DNA from: Lycocorax pyrrhopterus obiensis
Lineage: Eukaryota > Chordata > Aves > Passeriformes > Paradisaeidae
DNA: 64,000 bases
Reading direction: 5' to 3'
Assembly (NCBI GenBank): GCA_014706295.1
Contig: JACSVZ010000015.1
Location: 59,889,535 to 59,953,534, forward strand
How positions within the stretch are numbered: the stretch's first letter is position 1; each line of letters opens with the position of its first letter. A model generated the notes under the pieces. It did no database searches and was not told the DNA's origin. It saw nothing but the letters and a program-made list of their open reading frames with translations. Positions 53,297-64,000 of this stretch are shown here, in pieces. The position numbers were made by a program, and so were the translations under genes.

Positions 53297-53901
53297 AGAA
53301 GGAGGCAGGGGGAGCAGGTAAGGTGATTGTAAAGCCACGGGATTTAATCTTATCTTGTGCTGTTCTGTGACTTTTCCAAAGCTTGTGAGCCATTGAAGGG
53401 CTCTGTGATGGGAAAAATTAGCAAATGCCTTTTTATTCATATCAGCACATTCTGCAAGGGCTGCCTTTCCATTGTGACATCCCCTCTTCTGGCCTTGCCT
53501 CATTCATCTACACCACCTGTCACTACTCTGGGCAGCGCTGCAAACTGCAGACCCCTGGAGGAGAGGATGGTCCCTCTTATTTGGAAGAAAGCTTCCATTT
53601 TCTAGTCTTGGAGTGAGTTTGGAAGTATCTTGTTGCTTTTGTGAAGGACTTTGTCATTTGCTACTTTGTGACACGTGGCAAATCAACTTGGATTTCCCAG
53701 CTCTTTCTCGGGACATCGCTCTGCTTTCCCAGCTGTCTTGACGGACAGATCAGATTTGCACCTGCAGCGTCTGAGCGAGGGTGGTATCTGTACGCATGAT
53801 GGAAATCTCTTCTCCTTTCTCGTGGCACGTCTGCAGAGAGGGTGCACTCAACGCGGGTGTGCTCAGACAGGCAGTGCGTGTCAGGACTGTGTCTGCAGGT
53901 G

Positions 53902-54075
53902 ATGCTCGGGAGGTCTCTCCCCGTGCTGCTGCTGCTGCCGCTGCCCATCCCCTCTCCAGTGGAGCAACAGTGCCAGCTGCTGGCTGCTGCGCCTGGCCTG
54001 CCGGGGGTCCGCGATCCCCCGAGCTTCATTCTGAGGGCAGCGCTGCCTAAAACACAACAGCGTCCCCTTTGCTGA
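53902..54075 (+). other. 57-codon frame with signal-peptide-like start, doubtful
   Basis: From this ATG the frame reads MLGRSLPVLLLLPLPIPSP followed by V-E-Q-Q-C and runs to a stop at 54075. The start has the shape of a secretion signal: a positive residue, a hydrophobic core and a small-residue region. However, the core comes from a CTG/CCG run, which gives leucine in this frame by composition alone, and the opposite strand is open too. No homologue, splice context or promoter is recognised. It is most likely a chance frame in a G+C-richer patch; a first exon of an unknown gene is the alternative. Confidence 0.12.
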
Positions 54076-57000
54076 CGGTCTGGCTACTCAGCAGTAACAT
54101 CTCAGTTTGTTAGTCCTTCTTCCCATACCAAAATAATGTTCTGTTGAGCCCAGGTAAGCCTCAGGTCACCTTTCCCGGCGACATTTCTAATTGTTGATGT
54201 TGGTTTAAAGCTCTGTGTCTCTCCTGATCCCCCAGGGCTGGCTGCTTAAAGAGGGGAGAAAGTTTCTGCTCTGAGCAGTGGAGGGCCAGGAAAGGTGTCT
54301 TTGCTCCCTGAAAGTCCTTTAATCATTCAGTTGTGGCAGCAATTTGCCAGCTACATGTTTGGGATACTCAAATTGTTATAGCCACAATGAGCTCTGGGGA
54401 AAATGAGATGGTGGTTTATGCATTTCTGCACAGAGTACCACACAGCATTTTTGCCCAGGAAAAAAACAGGGAAAGAAAAGGGAGATAATCTACAGCTGCA
54501 CGTGTAAGTGTCATTTTATTTGAATTTCAGTGAAATGTTTTAGTAGAAAAAAATTGTTTGTTTGTGTCTTGTTTTTCTTTTCCCAGGAAGAATATCGAAT
54601 GGAAAAGACAATTTTGTTTCTTTAAATGTTTCCTGTGGGAAAGGGGTTACAGTGTTTGCAGGAGGTGACCATAGAGAGGACACATGTATGGGGAGTAGGA
54701 AACTGGGGAAGGAAAAAAGTGTAAAAAGAAACAGTTAAGAGAGCTTTTCAGAAAAAGGAGAAAGAAAGTGAACGGGTAAAGCAATAAACCTGGGTGAGAT
54801 GATCAGGGGAATTTTGCAGAGGGAAAAAATAGGGAGGGATAGGAGGCAGCCAAACAAACTGAAAGTGAGTTTGATGAGTCAGGGTTTCTGTGGGTTTCTT
54901 GCATCTCCCGAAAGGCCATTTTTTACTTCCTCCCAGCCACAAGTGTTCTTCATTATTTTTGGAACAGAACACGAGAGGAAAACTAATAAATCAGCTAGTC
55001 TTAAACATATGTGACAAGCCCAGGCTGAGGCACAGGTGGACCACAGGCACAGGAGGTCTCTTAAATCAAAGCTGGAGAACTTTGGGCAGCCAGCAGGTTT
55101 AGCACTGCTTCCAGCCCTCTGTTACTCTTTCAGTCATGTAGTGTTTTGGATAGGGAAATCTAAACCAGCTAAAAAGAAAAAAAAAACAAAAGCAGCATTT
55201 TGATGCTACCTTGATAGACAGGACCATCAAAACTCCTCCTGTGGAACTGAAACCTCAGTAAAGAATTTCTTCTTTATATCTAATCTAAACCCACATCTTT
55301 CAGTGTGTACTGGTCTGTTCCAATGACAATGTCTTGACTTTTTATTACTGATGTCAATACTTAAGCTGGATGTAATGCCATTATTTACTATTTTATAATT
55401 GAATGAAATGAATTTTTTTCCAGGACATGTGCTTGCAATTTTCAAGAGTCTTGTTCTAAGCAGGCACTGATTTATTTTACTTTCACACAGACAGGTGTTT
55501 CTCCTAAGCCGTTTGTTTCTGTGAATAAAGGGAGCAGGCTTTGTGCTTTCTTACCCATGGCAGGCCTTCGCCACTGGGATAGCCAGCCTCTTACTGAAAA
55601 TATAGCATTATACGTATGATACATTATTATGTTATTAGGGAAAATTAATGGGAGCAGGACTGAAAAATCTGAGGAGACCTGGGAGAGAGAGGAGGATGCA
55701 AAGGAGTGTAGTTCTGCACACAGAGGTGGGATGTGAGGCTGGGAAAGGCAGAGGGCTGTCACTCCCTGTACCAGCCATGGGTTTTCCCTGCGGTGGGGTG
55801 GGATACTGTGGGGACAGGTGAGGTGGTGTGTCTGCTGTCCCTGCAGGCTGAGCAGGGGCAGTGGTGCTGGGAGCCACAATGCCGCTAGATGTCCCTTGTC
55901 ACCCGAGTGAGGCAGGCAGCTCGTCCCTGTCTCTGCACTTCGGGCATGTGTGATGTAGTGTTATAAAGAAGCCTCTTCTTTAAGTGTTGAATTTGGAGAA
56001 AAGCTGTGTCTATATTGAAAAAAGAAGTCTTTTGTCAGCCTGTCAAGTATAGCAACGAGCAAGTTACTTCTTTAGCCGCTTTAATTTTCATTGGAAGATA
56101 CTCCATCATAGGGAGGATTTTGTTTTGAAGAGGTATTTACAGGGCAGTTCAATTTTTCCTGTGGGAAAAGAAGTCATGCTAGGAAGTGCTGGTTTGGTGA
56201 GCCTAAATGGTGGTGCAGCCTGCATCAGCTGAGCTGGTGGGGCAGGGAAAGACCTGTGGGCTTTTCTGTGTCTTGTTAGTGACTCTGCCATTTTAGGCAT
56301 GCTTATGCTGAAAAAGGCTAGTAAAAGAGTTTGCTTCTGTGAAGAACTCAGCCCCTCTACCTCACTGGTGCAGCCGTACCCCCAAAGGCTCAGCGTGCCC
56401 CTGCAGAGAGGGGCAAAGGCTGGTGGAAAAGGGAACAGCCACTGAGGGAGGTGGACTGGTGTTGTCATGTGGCATGGAGCAGGCAGAGTGATGGGCAACA
56501 GTGTCTGAAGGGGTCATGGGGAAACCTCCCAAACCCTGTTTACACCTGGCCCCTCAAAAACCTTCCCTCACGCTTCCCAGCCCCCGTGTCACTCAGCACA
56601 TGCAGAGCCACGTGGAACTCACGCTGCCCAGCCACATGGCTTGTGTTTGTCCCTCCAGCCAGCCAGTGGTGCCATACCAGTGGTGCTCTTGCCCCTCCAC
56701 ACCAGTTTGACAGCTGGGTTTGAAGGGCAGCCTCCAACAACAGGAGTGTGCCAGTCTCTTGGCAGTTCTTTAAGAGTTAATTCCTCCCTGTGCCCTAGGC
56801 GTGTGGCCATGTTTTCTCCACAGTGGAAGCTGTGTTTCCATATGTCCCCGTCTCCCACGGCTGGCACCTCGGTGTGGGCATCTGTGCTGCTCTGCATGCC
56901 TGTGCCCTTGCGAAGACTCCTCTGAACTCGCGTTGGGCAGCTCCTGCAGCGCCCCGTGTGCCTTCTGCACGTACCATGGCTGCGTGTGCAGTGGGGAAGG

Positions 57001-58456
57001 GTGCCCCTAAACTGCCCTGGAAGCAGCTACAGGGCTTTGCCCGCCCAGGCAGAGTTATGAACTTTGCTCCAATATAAGGAATAACTGACTGACTGTCACC
57101 TGTTTCTCAGGGGGTGCTGCTGTGGTGCGTGGCTGCACGAACCAAGCTGTTGAGTATTCAGAGTCATATCTGCCTGCCTGAATGACAGAAATGAAGCATT
57201 TGCTGCTTTCTGCTTCATTTAAACCCATAGGAGCCTGTAGGGCTCATCCTCCTCCTGCACCAAGGTATCCATGTGTGCCACTTACCAATCGGGACTTCTT
57301 CACCAGTAATATCTGAGCAAATCTCTTAATAACAGAGGGACTACACAGATTAGTGTGATCATAATTTGGCCAACATAGCCTTTATTACTAATGGTGATGC
57401 TGGAGATGGAAAGCCCAGCTTGATTCTCGGATCCCTGCTGAAAAGTAATAAAATAAAGAGGAACAAAATCTGTGCGTGCATTTGCTACCAAACCTTTGAA
57501 AAACACAAAAGTGGAACCCTGCCAATGCTATTGCTGGCAATTTCTCCTAGTGGAGCCTCATTTTGAGTTAGGATTAGAAGTGGAAGTGCGTTTTTTGTCT
57601 CTGACATTAGTATCATGTTGATGTGTACAAATGGAGGGCTTACAGTTATTTGACATCTGTTGTATTGTAACTATTGTGTGCCACTCTTACACCTTCAGAG
57701 TATTTTTTAATATCTTCTGATAATACAGTAATTAGAAAATAACTTCAGCTATCATAAGAAAAAGGTGTCTATTTTATTAACACAAAAAGCAGACAAAGGA
57801 AGCACTTCAATGGGAGTGCTCTTAAAAATGGAGCCGTGTTTCTTTTTGCTTTGTTGGGAACACGGACGAAGGCAGGCTGGCTTTATGGAGCCTTTTGTTC
57901 ATCCCTGGGCAATGGCAGAACTCGTAGCTAAATTCTGTTGTCAGAAAATTCTATGATGGTAGCTGAGAATGGTACAATATCATGCGTACTCATTTCAACA
58001 ACAAGAAAAAAATTCCTAACCCATGGCTTGGATTTTGAATATCAAGAAAGAGACTTCAATACCAAAAAATGAGCCTGCAGTACTAAGAATACAGAAAAAG
58101 CTGCTAAAATTTTTTTAACATAAGAAGAGCCACTTGATATAACCAGTAGCAAATAAAAAAGGAATGTAAATGTAATTTTAAATTATTTATTTTACTCTCT
58201 CTCCTTTTTTCATGTTAATATATCCTTGGCTCTAGTTCAGAATGACATGCTCATTATGAATGTAAGAAAACCTAACTTTTTATTGTGCTAATTAAACTGT
58301 GTGTCACATAGACATTTGGGGAGAATTTCCCATGCTTTCTAGTGTGAATGGAAGGAAAGAGCAGAGGTGCTCACTTAAAACTGGATTTTTTTTTCTAGTA
58401 CCTTGCAAAAAAGGCATCATTGTATTTTGATTAATCCATGCTTGGTCCACCTCGGA

Positions 58457-58472
58457 TGTTTCCATGGAAACA
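58457..58472. promoter_or_regulatory. Palindromic X-box (RFX-type) site
   Basis: TGTTTCCATGGAAACA is a perfect 16-bp palindrome containing GTTTCCATGGAAAC, two RFX half-sites arranged as in symmetric X-box motifs (related to GTTGCCATGGCAAC). RFX factors bind such sites as dimers. Whether this copy is bound, or acts on AKR1D1 about 25 kb away, is unknown. Confidence 0.4.
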
Positions 58473-58919
58473 GAATTTTTTTCCTTGATGGAAATTGTTA
58501 GGCTCAGGAAAGCTCCTCACTGCACAAAACCACTTGAGCTCCTGAAGAACTACTTGTTGGAAATTTAATGTGCATAAACAAAACTCCCAAATTCCTCCTT
58601 AGTGTTATTGTTGTCAATGCTAATACAGAACTGTTTTCTTAATGATACACAGTGGTGCCTTTTCACTCCACAAGAAAATAGAGTGAGAGTAGCATTAGTT
58701 CCGTTGCAAGAGAGCACTTTTCCAGGTCCAGAAATAATTAGCCTGCAAACCTTCCAAAATTAAATTTTAAGAGTTCTGATGTGCGTATATTATTTAGTTC
58801 TGGATCCAAATATTTTGGCTTAATGGCTGTTAAAATTTAATTATTTTTGTTTTAATTAATTTTGCAGATTGGAAATAATTTAAACATATTATTCTTGTGT
58901 GCCTCAATTTTGGATATGG

Positions 58920-58967
58920 AGTTTTTTTAGGGTTTGGTTTGTTTTGGTTTTGTTTTGGGGTTTTTCC
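58920..58967. repeat. T/G-rich low-complexity tract
   Basis: Irregular runs of T broken by G pairs and G runs on the plus strand. Similar tracts occur at 7208-7278 and 53238-53296. Simple sequence with no coding meaning. Confidence 0.85.
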
Positions 58968-59600
58968 TCCCAAAGAAAATACACTCTCTTACTGGATGCT
59001 ACTGGATGTGATATTTGGAATACCTTTTGAAAATCAACCAACAGAGGGAGTATTTGTGTATTATTATTATTTTAACTGCATGGTTGGAAACATTACTCTC
59101 ATTTTCCCCATCATTTCTGGACAGCATATTTATTGTGTAAAATTATGTGATTTCTTGACCATTAAAATGTCTTGGTTTGGAGTGTTTTAGTTTTAAAAAA
59201 GGCCAAACTTGAGTTTAGCTGACAGTGCAAGTAGCTATTTTAAATTGATTGTCAGGTTTATATTTTTTTTGTTTCATCTGTGTTCATCATGGCAACGAAT
59301 CTGCCAAATGGAAAAAGGAAAATCACTTTGAGAGCAACCACATTTTTCAACTTCTTCCAGAGACATGCTGAAAGCAGAAATTATATGTCAACTAGAGAAA
59401 AAAAAGCAAAAGCCTCAGTATTTCTTGGTACCTCTTTTACATGCTCACTCTTAGAATGTGAATAAAAAGGACGATTATGATGTGTACAGTATTAGAATGT
59501 GGATAATGATATTTATAATTATTAATAATTGATATTAATAATGTTTTGCACCCCGTATTCTCCCAAAATCTTTCCTCTTCAGCTTTTGGGGCACTGTCAC

Positions 59601-62600
59601 TTATAGCCACTGTCACTGCACTGTATAATACTTCTCTATTGTCCTCACGAGGAGTGAAGCAATTGCTGCTCTTTGCAGTGTCTCAGCAGATCAGAGCCAG
59701 GAACCCAACTGAACGACACAGGAGGCTGTGCAACACTTCAGAACTGTGAAATAACTGGGAGACACCAGGACCTGGCTGCAGAAACTGGAGAGAAACTTGA
59801 TGCAGCACCAGGGCTGAGCATCCCTCTTGGCTGGGAAATGTGACGCTGCCCAAAAGGTCCTGTAGCCAGGGTCTGCTGCTGACATACCATTAGGATGACT
59901 TTGGAGAGCTGTGCTGCACAAAGCCCAGGGTTTCTCTGAACACAATAACTCTCCTTTGTAGGTGGGGCTGCTTTAATGAGTGCTCATTTTGAGCCTCAAG
60001 GGAATCATGTGTTAGATACTTGGAGTTAGTAAGGTCTTTTAGTTAGGAAGGATTTTTTTTCCCTTGATACCACTTTCCCTGCTGATTAAATTGGGATGTA
60101 ACTCTTTGCCTAAGCCCTGAGAATGAACAACCCTAGGAACTTGCAGTGTCTCTGTCTCTTGGGGACAGGAAGACACAGAACTATTTTAATGCCATTAACA
60201 GCACCTTATAATTAAGTGGAGAGCAGCACAGTCTGCAGCACTGCCATGTGCAGCAGAGGGAGAACCCTATTTATACGCCAGCAGGCTATTCTGGGAGTGC
60301 TAACGCTGGGAGTGAGCAGCTGTGAGAAAAACAGAGAATAAGTGCTAGTACACTCTGAAATGGAAATCATAGCAAAGCACCATATGTGTTGACTAAGTAG
60401 TCCCGCCAGCGCCCTCGTTTCGGTGCTCTGAAGTGATAGCTTCCAACTTGCTTGACGAATTTTCACAAAATTGCTATTCCAAGCAGCAGTCTCCAGAAAT
60501 GTAGCCATTCCATTTATACAGCACATGGGATAACACGGGTCTGCAAACTTCAGTCTTGAACACTGCTGGAAGACCAGGCAAGAACTGAAACATTTGCCTT
60601 CCTCGTTGCAGACCTCATTAACCCACGTACATATCATCCCCTGGGAATGCAGTTTCCTGATCCTGAGGTTCTCCTGTGAGCACCACGCAGATGGATTCCT
60701 GTGTGCAGGACTCACACATTCCAATGTTTACCTTCACCTCTTAAAGCCTGAAAACAAATATGAGAACAGAATATGAATTCCCTTGGCAAGGCTGCTTTTC
60801 TACATGGTGTGGTTATTTATTTGCCTACCGTGACACTGGTTACTCTCAATAGTTTACTTTCAATTTTGTTCTCAGGCTCCTTAAAGGTTTGAGGTCGTGT
60901 GAGACCACGTTTGTGCAAGGGGAGTAACTCATGCCAAGCTGTGGCACCTGTATGCAGCCAGGGTCAAGCCAGAACTTGTGATAGTGGGGACCTGGGGTGG
61001 ATTTCCTAAAATTTGTGAAAAGCCAGTCTATTAAAAGCAGTCAGGGCTCTGTTAGAGCCTCATCTCTCAAATCCCTCTGCACTTAACATTGTAAAGAATC
61101 GAAAATCCAGTAGTTCTTGAACACTCTGGCTCCATCACAGGTGTTAAGCCCTTCAGAGGTGTTAAGGCCTTCTCAGCATGGCAGCTCCAGGCACCAGCTT
61201 GGAGTCACTTACTGCAGTCCTGAATGTAACTGCAGCCGTGTGTCCATCCCAGCACGGCCTTCCAGACCCAGAGGTCTGTGCCACAGCTGTGGCCCCACTT
61301 CTGTTCCCTCCTTCCTCCCAGCTGCAAATCCTGGTGGAATTCCTCCTCCGACCAGGTGTTGCTCCCAGGACGTCTAAGTTCGCTGTCTTTGCTGCATGTG
61401 TGTTGCTCTGCTGGCACACCTGGTGGTGTCTCAAAAATGCCACCGTGTTTTCTGATATTTCCCATGAGGAAAATCATGCTCCCTGCCCAAAAAACCTGGA
61501 ATAACACGGACATTCTCACTACCTGCATGCTCAAGACCTGGAGTGACCTAGGCCAGGTAGTGTTTGACAGCTTCAGTGTTCCCCACCTGAAATCTTCTTT
61601 ATTTTTCATTTTCTGTCTCAGGTTTGCATACTTGTGCATAACAGCAACTTGTGCATCTAATATCAGAAGTTTTCCCAGTAACTCTTTTAATTAACCCAGT
61701 TTATTAGCATCTCAAAAAGTTTTTGCATTTGTCTTGTGGGAAACACCGGGTAGATGCCTGAGGAACTCACTCAATTTATTATTCAGGATTATTTGAAAGA
61801 AAGAAAAAGCAATTTGTGGTTTGGTTGCAGAACAAGGCGTGAGTCAAAACCAGAGTCTCAGCAAATCTGAGATTTATATAGAGAGAACCAACTCTGTGTG
61901 TCACACTGAAAATCTGGAGGGTGCAAGTACACAGTAAAATATGTAACAAATCTGAGGATCTAACAGATCTGTGAGCAACCCAAGAGCTTTCCAATTCTGC
62001 AATCACCGTAGGCATCCACCTCCCACTGACTGTCGAGGTTGTGTGTCTTACTATGACTCTTTAAAGGTCATGCTTAAAGATTAAACACAAGAGGTTTCTT
62101 GCTGGTGTTGATGAACAGGAATAATTTGCTATCATGATGCAACAGCAGCTGTGCACGAGAAGATTGTCAGTGGGAAGGTGTTCTGGATTAAGTTAAACAC
62201 AGGTTTCATGGCCACAGTTTTGTAGGACTCCACAGCTGCTGCTTTCATGTTAATTGACTTCTTATTTGGGATTGTCCTCGTACAGCTGTAAACTCAGAGA
62301 TCGTGGAAGTCCAAGGTGAAAAGGAGGGCACTGAAACCAGCTCCTGACAAAAATTCCTCTCATGACTCAGATTCCTCTCATCCCATCGCGGGTGAATGGC
62401 GCCGATGAGAGAGCAGTGGTTCCCATGAAGGAGCACAGCTCAGAGAACAGAATTTTAGGCACATGCACACAGTTGTGTGGTTAATCATGAATGAGCGGAG
62501 CGTGTTTTGGAAATGTTGCATAATGTAATCACTGGCTTCTGAGCTGCAAACTCCTCGGGGAAATTACTGTTGTATGAATGTGCGTGTTAAACCATACGGC

Positions 62601-64000
62601 CATTGTATATAATGTTGTGTTCAGGCAAAAAGTAGGTCAGTCAGTAATTTGACCTAAGTACTTCTTATGGGTCATCAAATTAGTCAGAACCATATTTGCT
62701 GAACTTTAAAGTGTAGTTATTTTAGGGCCTATGGGATTTGAAGGTTCTGAGTTAAGGGAACAAGCTCCATAACTTTTTTATTGACAACAGTTAAATATCC
62801 TTTCCCAGCACCTTTAAATGTAGTAATACTTTTGCATGCCTAAAATTCAAGAAATCTAAGTAGTCATTAGTTTTTTCTAAACATTTGTCCTTTGAAAACT
62901 GGCTGCTTAATAGAGCTGTGAGCTAAGCACAAAATGGCTTCAAATAGAATAACTGAGGCCAGGAGTGATATTTGGAACCATCATTCTTCAAAAACTGTTG
63001 CCATGCCAGGGGAAGGGAAATAGCTGAGAGAACTTCTGGTAATGGTACTTGAAAATACAGTGTATGTGAAGAAAAGAGACATTGCAACAACAACAACAAC
63101 AAAAATTAAACGTAATATACATCATGTATCAGATGGTCTTTGGTCTGCTTCATTCCAAACTTTCTTGAGAGTTGTCCTTTTCCATATTCAGACTTTTTGA
63201 CCTTGTTTTGCCACATGGGTTTAACTGTAAGTACAGACACCTGGGAAGGTTCCAGAAGTTCACAGGTCCAGAACCTTGTTTTATGTCCCTTGACCATCTC
63301 ACGCGTGGTTACTTCTGCAGCTTCTCATGCCTTGTAGACTGTGCTGTGCTCAAGGTCTTCCACAGCCTCAAGGACAACCTGTGGGAATACCTAATGAGCA
63401 TTAATGAGCCTAATGGCCCCATTGGCCAGCCTCACCTGGACCCTCCAACCACACCATGGCCTGAGGGTGAGTTCAGTTTGGCCTGGAGCTGCTGCTCCTT
63501 TCCTGAGTTTCTGTGGGGCTGTGTTCTCCTGCCGCCCCTCCTAGGTGGCTCCTGGCTCATCCTTTGCTTTGCAGTGCTGTAGGCTGTCAGTGGACACCAT
63601 TACCAGTCCTCCACGTTCAGCATTGTAGGGCTCTGCCTCTTGGTGAGGCCTTGGATGGTGATTGTGACCTTCTCCTGCCTAACCCCTGTGGCGAGGAAGG
63701 GCCCGTGTCTCTCTGGTGGTGAGGCTGATTCCCAAACCGGTTTCCTCCAGGATGGTGATGAGGTTGTTGCTACCTGGATGGAGGTCAGTAACTATTTTTA
63801 TACCCTGCACCTGAAAAAATTTTAAGGCAATATTGTCTATTCTAACTTCCAACCCATATTTTTTTTTATGCTTGGTCTCATTTAACATAACTTGTGTATT
63901 TTACTATATTTTGCTATTATTTGTGAGGCAGCAAATTTGCTGACATGAAAAATTTCATCCAGTTGTGACAGACATTAAATAGGTTAGCTCTGTACCATCT
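59601..64000. other. Upstream intergenic region, last part
   Basis: No gene recognised. A minus-strand frame at 60,212-60,724 and overlapping frames at about 61.1-61.7 kb look like chance. The stretch at about 63,300-63,780 is G+C-richer than its flanks and unexplained (see findings). A (CAA)n run is at 63085-63104. Confidence 0.65.
63085..63104 (+). repeat. (CAA)n microsatellite
   Basis: About six uninterrupted CAA units followed by an A run. A simple trinucleotide repeat in intergenic sequence. Confidence 0.88.

Larger units (their letters stand above)
42571..57700. other. Upstream intergenic region, middle part
   Basis: No exon of the expected neighbouring gene (CREB3L2 lies head-to-head with AKR1D1 in human) or any other gene was recognised. 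It holds a poly-T run at 46240-46258, a 21-bp inverted repeat at 47084-47104, a short (AG)n run at 49443-49456, T/G-rich tracts at about 52,977-53,005 and 53,238-53,296, and a CpG-richer patch at about 53.7-54.05 kb. Everything else appears to be ordinary unique sequence. Confidence 0.7.
57701..59600. other. AT-rich upstream block
   Basis: Clearly richer in A+T than its surroundings, with runs such as TTTAATTATTTTTG at about 58,840 and alternating ATTA/AATA words at about 59,503-59,543. It contains a 16-bp palindrome (58457-58472) and a T/G-rich tract (58920-58967). No coding exon was recognised. It could be a conserved non-coding element or just AT-rich intergenic DNA; sequence alone cannot tell. 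Confidence 0.5.

Noticed and set aside
60212..60724. 170-codon minus-strand frame, the longest outside the CpG island
   Set aside because: It begins at a TTG, has no recognisable domain, and at this base composition one or two frames of this length are expected by chance in six frames of 64 kb.
33651..64000. First exon of CREB3L2, the head-to-head neighbour of AKR1D1 in human
   Set aside because: No frame resembling its N-terminus was seen; in human the two genes are tens of kilobases apart, so it probably lies beyond the right edge.
1..64000. Bacterial-type features: operons, CRISPR arrays, phage or IS elements
   Set aside because: The spliced vertebrate gene, CR1 fragment and CpG island show this is animal nuclear DNA; no direct-repeat array or transposase was seen.

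Overview
This is a stretch of vertebrate nuclear DNA, most likely from a bird. The evidence is a clear CR1 (chicken repeat 1) LINE fragment at about 42.4 kb, sparse interspersed repeats, fairly compact introns and a CpG-island promoter. Almost every open frame in the window is a chance frame in non-coding DNA. The one protein-coding gene I can support is on the minus strand. It is AKR1D1, the steroid 5-beta-reductase (3-oxo-5-beta-steroid 4-dehydrogenase), which works in bile-acid synthesis and steroid-hormone clearance.

Layout. Exons 1 to 8 of AKR1D1 run right to left from the start codon at 33,239 to a splice donor after 1,950. Their lengths are 93, 168, 117, 78, 123, 110, 166 and 83 bp, 938 coding bases in all. 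Every junction has GT/AG ends. Exons 4, 5, 6 and 8 were found by translating and splicing the reverse strand by eye, because they are too short to stand out as open frames. The reading gives 312 complete codons and the first two bases of codon 313. The human protein is 326 residues, so only about 13 C-terminal residues and the 3' UTR are missing; I found no match for them in 1-1,949, and they probably lie beyond the left edge. The catalytic tetrad is D53, Y58, K87 and E120. Glutamate at 120, where most AKR1 enzymes have histidine, is the hallmark of 5-beta-reductases.

The first exon lies in a CpG island (about 32.4-33.65 kb) with GC boxes and a CACGTG E-box just upstream of the start codon. 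The rest of the window, 33.7-64 kb, lies upstream of the gene and has no exon I can recognise. It holds one old CR1 fragment, several T-rich or T/G-rich tracts, an AT-rich block at 57.7-59.6 kb with a 16-bp RFX-type palindrome, a 21-bp perfect inverted repeat at 47.1 kb, and a G+C-richer unidentified segment at 63.3-63.8 kb.

I found no evidence for an undescribed multi-gene system. The points most worth a second look are the altered loop-B residues of the reductase, the two long palindromes upstream, and a short frame with a signal-peptide-like start at 53.9 kb.
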